DNA of 15,432 nucleotides from an uncultured Rubrobacteraceae bacterium (GTDB lineage: Bacteria > Actinomycetota > Rubrobacteria > Rubrobacterales > Rubrobacteraceae): contig CADCUZ010000018.1 of the NCBI GenBank assembly GCA_902806015.1, positions 1 through 15,432 on the forward strand, given 5' to 3'. Every line of letters begins with the position of its first letter. The first letter of the stretch is position 1. The notes beneath the pieces were generated by a model, which was not told the DNA's origin, searched no databases, and saw only the letters and a list, made by a program, of their open reading frames with translations. Shown one piece after another: positions 12,676 through 15,432 of this stretch. Made by a program: the position numbers and the translations under genes.

Positions 12676-13995
12676 GTGTCCGAAGAGGCCGAGAGAGAAG
12701 GCAACGAGCAGCGCGGCCGGCTCGCCCGTGGCCGCTACAGGACCGACGTGCCGGACAGCCCCTCGCTGGAGCGGGCTCAGGCGCGCGAGGTGGAGGGGGA
12801 CGTCGAGCACCTCCACGGCCCCCGGCGGGTGGGCTACGGGCGGGAGGAGCTCGTGGTCCTGGTCCTCGTGCGCAACGGGAGCGCCTACGTGGAGTCCTTC
12901 GTCGAGCATTACCTCTCCCTGGGGGCGAAGCACATCGTCTTTCTGGACAACGGCTCTACCGACAACACCATCGACACCCTTAAAGTTCACGACGACGTGA
13001 CCGTGCTGCGGACCGGGCTTCCGTACAAGCGGTACAACATCGCTTTCAAGCGCTACCTCATAGAGCGCTTCGGGCGGGACCGGTGGACTTTGAGCGTGGA
13101 CGTGGACGAGCTCTTCGACTACCCGTTCTCGGGCGTTGTGGGGATAGGGGACCTGCTGGGCTACCTCAACGAGAACGCCTACACGGCGGTCGTCTCCCAC
13201 ATGCTGGACATGTTTCCCGGGAGGCCGCTTCGCGAGGACGACGCCCGCGCGGGCGGAGGGGGCCTGAAAGAGTCGTACCGTTTCTACGACATCTCGGACG
13301 TGCGGTCGCGTCCCTACTCGGACATCGGGGACGTCGGGAACGTGTTGGGCAACGAGGAGATCGAGCTCCTGTGGGGAGGGGTGCACAGGAGGGTCTTCGG
13401 CGGCAGCCCGCTGCTAACCAAGCACCCCCTCGTCTTTCTCGACGGGAGGCTGAAGCCCATGGACCTCTCGGACCACTGGGCCGGCAACGCCCGCGTGGCG
13501 GACTTTACCGGGCTGCTCCTGCACTACAAGCTCGTTGACGGCATCTACGGGCAGGTGCGGCACGAGATCGCCGAACGCCGCGACCTGAACCTGGGCGGCA
13601 AGTACGACAAGTACTCCGGGGTCCTGCAGGGGAGCCCGAACCTCCTCATAAAAAACGCAGCCTCAAAGGAACTGGGAAGCGTGAACGACCTGGTGGGCAC
13701 CCACCTTGTGACCGTCTCCCGGCGGTACATGAAGCTCGTAGACAGCCTCGATGGAGAACGCCCGGAGAGGCTGCTGGACGCCTTTTTCAACGCCAGGGCG
13801 GGGGCTTCGGCCATGAGAGAGGAGCTGGAATTCACGCGCCGGCGCAGGCGGATCGCCGAGGATCACCTCAAGGCAATAACGGCCTCCCGCAGCTGGAAGG
13901 CCCTTACCGCCCTCGGCCGCGTCAGGGCCTGGGCGAGGGGCGTGCTCGGCCGCCTGCGGTCCCGGGAAAGCGGGGAGGGAAAACCGGAGGGGTGA
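12676..13995 (+). CDS. GT2-like glycosyltransferase (GT-A fold, PF13704-like)
   Basis: The 439-residue protein has a disordered, charged N-terminus (1-55) and then a glycosyltransferase domain: LVLVRNGSAYVESFVEHYLSLG (63-84), HIVFLDNGSTDNT (86-98), and the metal-binding DVDELFDYP (142-150), which is the DxD motif. This pattern is typical of the Glyco_tranf_2_4 group found in surface-polysaccharide loci. The C-terminus (about 375-425) is an Arg/Glu-rich coiled coil ending in ASRSWKALTALGRVRAW. The start is GTG 12676 with GGGGAGGT 6 nt upstream; an upstream TTG at 12658 is less likely. The donor and acceptor sugars are not known. It faces the sulfotransferase gene tail to tail. Confidence 0.86.
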   Translation: MSEEAEREGNEQRGRLARGRYRTDVPDSPSLERAQAREVEGDVEHLHGPRRVGYGREELVVLVLVRNGSAYVESFVEHYLSLGAKHIVFLDNGSTDNTIDTLKVHDDVTVLRTGLPYKRYNIAFKRYLIERFGRDRWTLSVDVDELFDYPFSGVVGIGDLLGYLNENAYTAVVSHMLDMFPGRPLREDDARAGGGGLKESYRFYDISDVRSRPYSDIGDVGNVLGNEEIELLWGGVHRRVFGGSPLLTKHPLVFLDGRLKPMDLSDHWAGNARVADFTGLLLHYKLVDGIYGQVRHEIAERRDLNLGGKYDKYSGVLQGSPNLLIKNAASKELGSVNDLVGTHLVTVSRRYMKLVDSLDGERPERLLDAFFNARAGASAMREELEFTRRRRRIAEDHLKAITASRSWKALTALGRVRAWARGVLGRLRSRESGEGKPEG

Positions 13996-14008
13996 GCGGG
14001 TAGGTTCC

Positions 14009-14054
14009 GGCACCCCCCGAGCGCTCGCAGAGCCTCGATCCCGCCCGGGGTGCC
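14009..14054. terminator. Possible bidirectional terminator hairpin between convergent genes
   Basis: GGCACCCC (14009-14016) and GGGGTGCC (14047-14054) are perfect 8-bp inverted repeats. The 30-nt loop contains a self-complementary GAGCGCTC. There is no T-tract on either strand, so it is at best an atypical terminator between the glycosyltransferase and sulfotransferase genes. Confidence 0.3.
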
Positions 14055-14071
14055 CGCGGCGGACGGTCGTT

Positions 14072-15289
14072 CTAGCCCGGCGTGCCGCCCCCCTGCAGCC
14101 TCCCCTTCGCGCGCCTGGCCTCCTCGATCAGCCGGCGGGCCGGCGCGGTGTAGCGCCACGTGCTTGACCCTTGTATCTTCTGCAGAGACTCGCGCAGCGA
14201 CTCCACCTGCCCTTCGAGGGACTCCACCTGCCCTTCGAGGGACTCCACCTGCCCTTCGAGGGACTCCACCTGCCCTTCGAGGGAGTTCGCCCTGTTGCGG
14301 AAACGGACGACCTGCTTGTCCCGCTTCGCCGCCTCCCGGCGCAAGCCCTCGCTGTTCTTGCGCGTTGTGGCGGCCTGACGCCTCGCGTCCTGCATCGATT
14401 CGTTGAGCGTGTTCAGGCGTTCGTTGTGCGAGATGAGCAACCGCACGGAGTCGAGCAGGATGCCGGCCCGCTCCTTCCACCCCCGGGCCGCCTCTTCGGA
14501 GGGCGGGTTTGCCTCCGGCTCGGGGTAGTCGAAAGCGCGGTAATCGGGCGCGTAGTACTCGCGGATAACGCGCGCGGTCTCCTCGCTCAACAGGCCGCCG
14601 GGGTACGGCAGGGGGGTCACGTTCTCGCGGCGCATCGGCGGCAACTCCTTGCCGAAGGGGGCCACGTGCTCGCCGAGGAGCTTGAGCGTGTCGCCTAGCG
14701 CCTCTACCCGTCCAATATGGTTCAGCGCGGGCGCAGCGGCCCCCAGGAGCTCCGTTTGCAGCTTCCAGTGCGCGTCACTCGGCCGCCGGTCCTCGTCTTC
14801 CCTCTCGAGGGCGGCGACGAATCGCTCGTAGCTCTCTAGCACTTCCTCCGCCGATGAGGGAATGCCGGGGAACCACGACTCCCCGCCGAAAGCCTCCACG
14901 AACCCCGGCTGCCGCAGGAGCAGCTTCGATTGCCAGGCGGACCAGAGGCGGCGTGCCGGGTCCCTGACGACGCTGAATCGGAACCAGTTATCGTCCTCCG
15001 CCACCTCCTCCAGCCAGCCGGGGTCGGCGCGCTGGACGATGTACTGCGGTGGCCACTTGTGTACGTTCTGGATCGTCTGCCCCTGGGTGGCGCGGAACTT
15101 CGCGGGGTCCTCGAAGCTCTCCGGCGGGAGCCCGATCAGGTCCGCTAGCAGCCACCTCAGCGACGTGCACGCCGCCTTCGAGACGGGAACATATACCAAG
15201 CGCAATTCCTCAATGACTACGCCGCGCTTTAACGTGCCCGGGGTCGCCGTCTCGGATGATACGCCAGTTCTTGCGTCGAACTCGTCCAC
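14072..15289 (-). CDS. Carbohydrate-type sulfotransferase with C-terminal coiled coil
   Basis: In this 405-residue protein the N-terminal domain has the two PAPS-binding motifs of the Sulfotransfer_2 (HNK-1/CHST-like) family: the 5'-phosphosulfate loop VPVSKAACTSLR at 34-45 and the 3'-phosphate motif SVVRDPARRLWSAW at 106-119, with IGRVEAL further on. It would move sulfate from PAPS to a glycan hydroxyl. Residues about 265-370 are a long coiled coil with a run of four identical heptads (SLEGQVE, residues about 336-364). The end reads GSSTWRYTAPARRL. The start is GTG 15289, the first start codon after an in-frame TGA, with AAGGGG 9 nt upstream. It is transcribed from a good promoter at 15330-15358. 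The glycan acceptor is unknown, but neighbouring glycan genes support a surface polymer. Confidence 0.82.
   Translation of the reverse strand: MDEFDARTGVSSETATPGTLKRGVVIEELRLVYVPVSKAACTSLRWLLADLIGLPPESFEDPAKFRATQGQTIQNVHKWPPQYIVQRADPGWLEEVAEDDNWFRFSVVRDPARRLWSAWQSKLLLRQPGFVEAFGGESWFPGIPSSAEEVLESYERFVAALEREDEDRRPSDAHWKLQTELLGAAAPALNHIGRVEALGDTLKLLGEHVAPFGKELPPMRRENVTPLPYPGGLLSEETARVIREYYAPDYRAFDYPEPEANPPSEEAARGWKERAGILLDSVRLLISHNERLNTLNESMQDARRQAATTRKNSEGLRREAAKRDKQVVRFRNRANSLEGQVESLEGQVESLEGQVESLEGQVESLRESLQKIQGSSTWRYTAPARRLIEEARRAKGRLQGGGTPG
14199..14282 (-). repeat. Four perfect 21-bp tandem repeats coding for coiled-coil heptads
   Basis: Four identical 21-bp units run at 14199-14219, 14220-14240, 14241-14261 and 14262-14282. 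Each adds exactly one heptad (LEGQVES in frame) to the sulfotransferase coiled coil, so copy-number change would lengthen or shorten the stalk without breaking the frame. Identity at the base level, including third positions, points to recent expansion. Confidence 0.97.
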
Positions 15290-15329
15290 CGACGCCCACC
15301 CCTTTGCTCACGCTCCTGTTCAGCGGGTG

Positions 15330-15358
15330 ATGCTATCCCGTTGTGGGGTATTGGTCAA
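15330..15358 (-). promoter_or_regulatory. Sigma70-type promoter of the sulfotransferase gene
   Basis: On the minus strand TTGACC (15353-15358) and TAGCAT (15330-15335) are separated by exactly 17 bp. Transcription would start near 15323, about 34 nt before GTG 15289. This is the best -35/-10 pair in the window. The remaining bases to the right edge (15359-15432) are A/T-richer and show no gene I can support. Confidence 0.65.
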
Positions 15359-15432
15359 GTCTACGTTTTCTATGGCGTTTGCACACAAAATAGGCTTAGT
15401 TGTTGTTCGATGAAGAGCCGTCTTCGTCAACA

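Noticed and set aside
12502..13386. Long open frame on the minus strand (294 codons)
   Set aside because: It is antisense to the glycosyltransferase, whose DxD and other motifs are clear. The translation is His/Val/Pro-rich without any domain, as expected for the shadow of a GC-rich gene.
14199..14282. CRISPR-like array
   Set aside because: The four units are directly adjacent with no spacers and encode in-frame heptads, so they are a coding tandem repeat.

Overview
The window is GC-rich (roughly two thirds G+C by eye). It is tightly packed with single-copy bacterial genes and has no rRNA, tRNA, CRISPR array, insertion sequence or phage gene that I can recognise. The codon use, the short putatively leaderless promoters and the gene set suggest a high-GC actinobacterium, possibly Rubrobacter-like. 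This is an inference, because no marker gene here fixes the taxonomy.

Layout, left half. A truncated Ca2+/cation antiporter (minus strand, running off the left edge) is divergent from a larB-thpR pair. Next come a 30-residue hydrophobic microprotein and an unrecognised zinc-ribbon-like protein, both on the minus strand. A divergent intergenic region with a large 71-nt hairpin follows, then a plus-strand series: a diacylglycerol-kinase-family lipid kinase, a small membrane protein with short tandem duplications, and an unusually short malonyl-CoA transacylase-like protein. A convergent RnfC/PduS-like protein without any iron-sulfur cysteine cluster comes next, preceded by a strong intrinsic terminator. 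A divergently transcribed two-helix membrane protein ends this half.

Layout, right half (7.3-15.3 kb). This part looks like a cell-surface glycan neighbourhood. It holds a membrane-bound CapD/WbpM-type nucleotide-sugar dehydratase, a WecA/MraY-type undecaprenyl-phosphate sugar-1-phosphate transferase, an atypical SDR sugar-epimerase-like protein, a secreted lipoprotein, a GT2-like glycosyltransferase and a carbohydrate-type sulfotransferase. The sulfotransferase carries a coiled coil built from four perfect 21-bp repeats. A VapBC-type toxin-antitoxin pair with a palindromic operator sits between the SDR gene and the WecA-like gene, and may be read through into the latter.

How they could work together: the WecA-like enzyme would load a first sugar phosphate on a lipid carrier, the CapD-like dehydratase would supply a 4-keto-6-deoxy or related nucleotide sugar, the glycosyltransferase would extend the chain and the sulfotransferase would sulfate it. 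This pathway is inferred from family membership and proximity. The most noteworthy points are a set of candidate leaderless promoters (-10 box 8-10 nt before the start codon), the cysteine-poor RnfC-like protein, the sulfotransferase with expandable heptads, and the microprotein.
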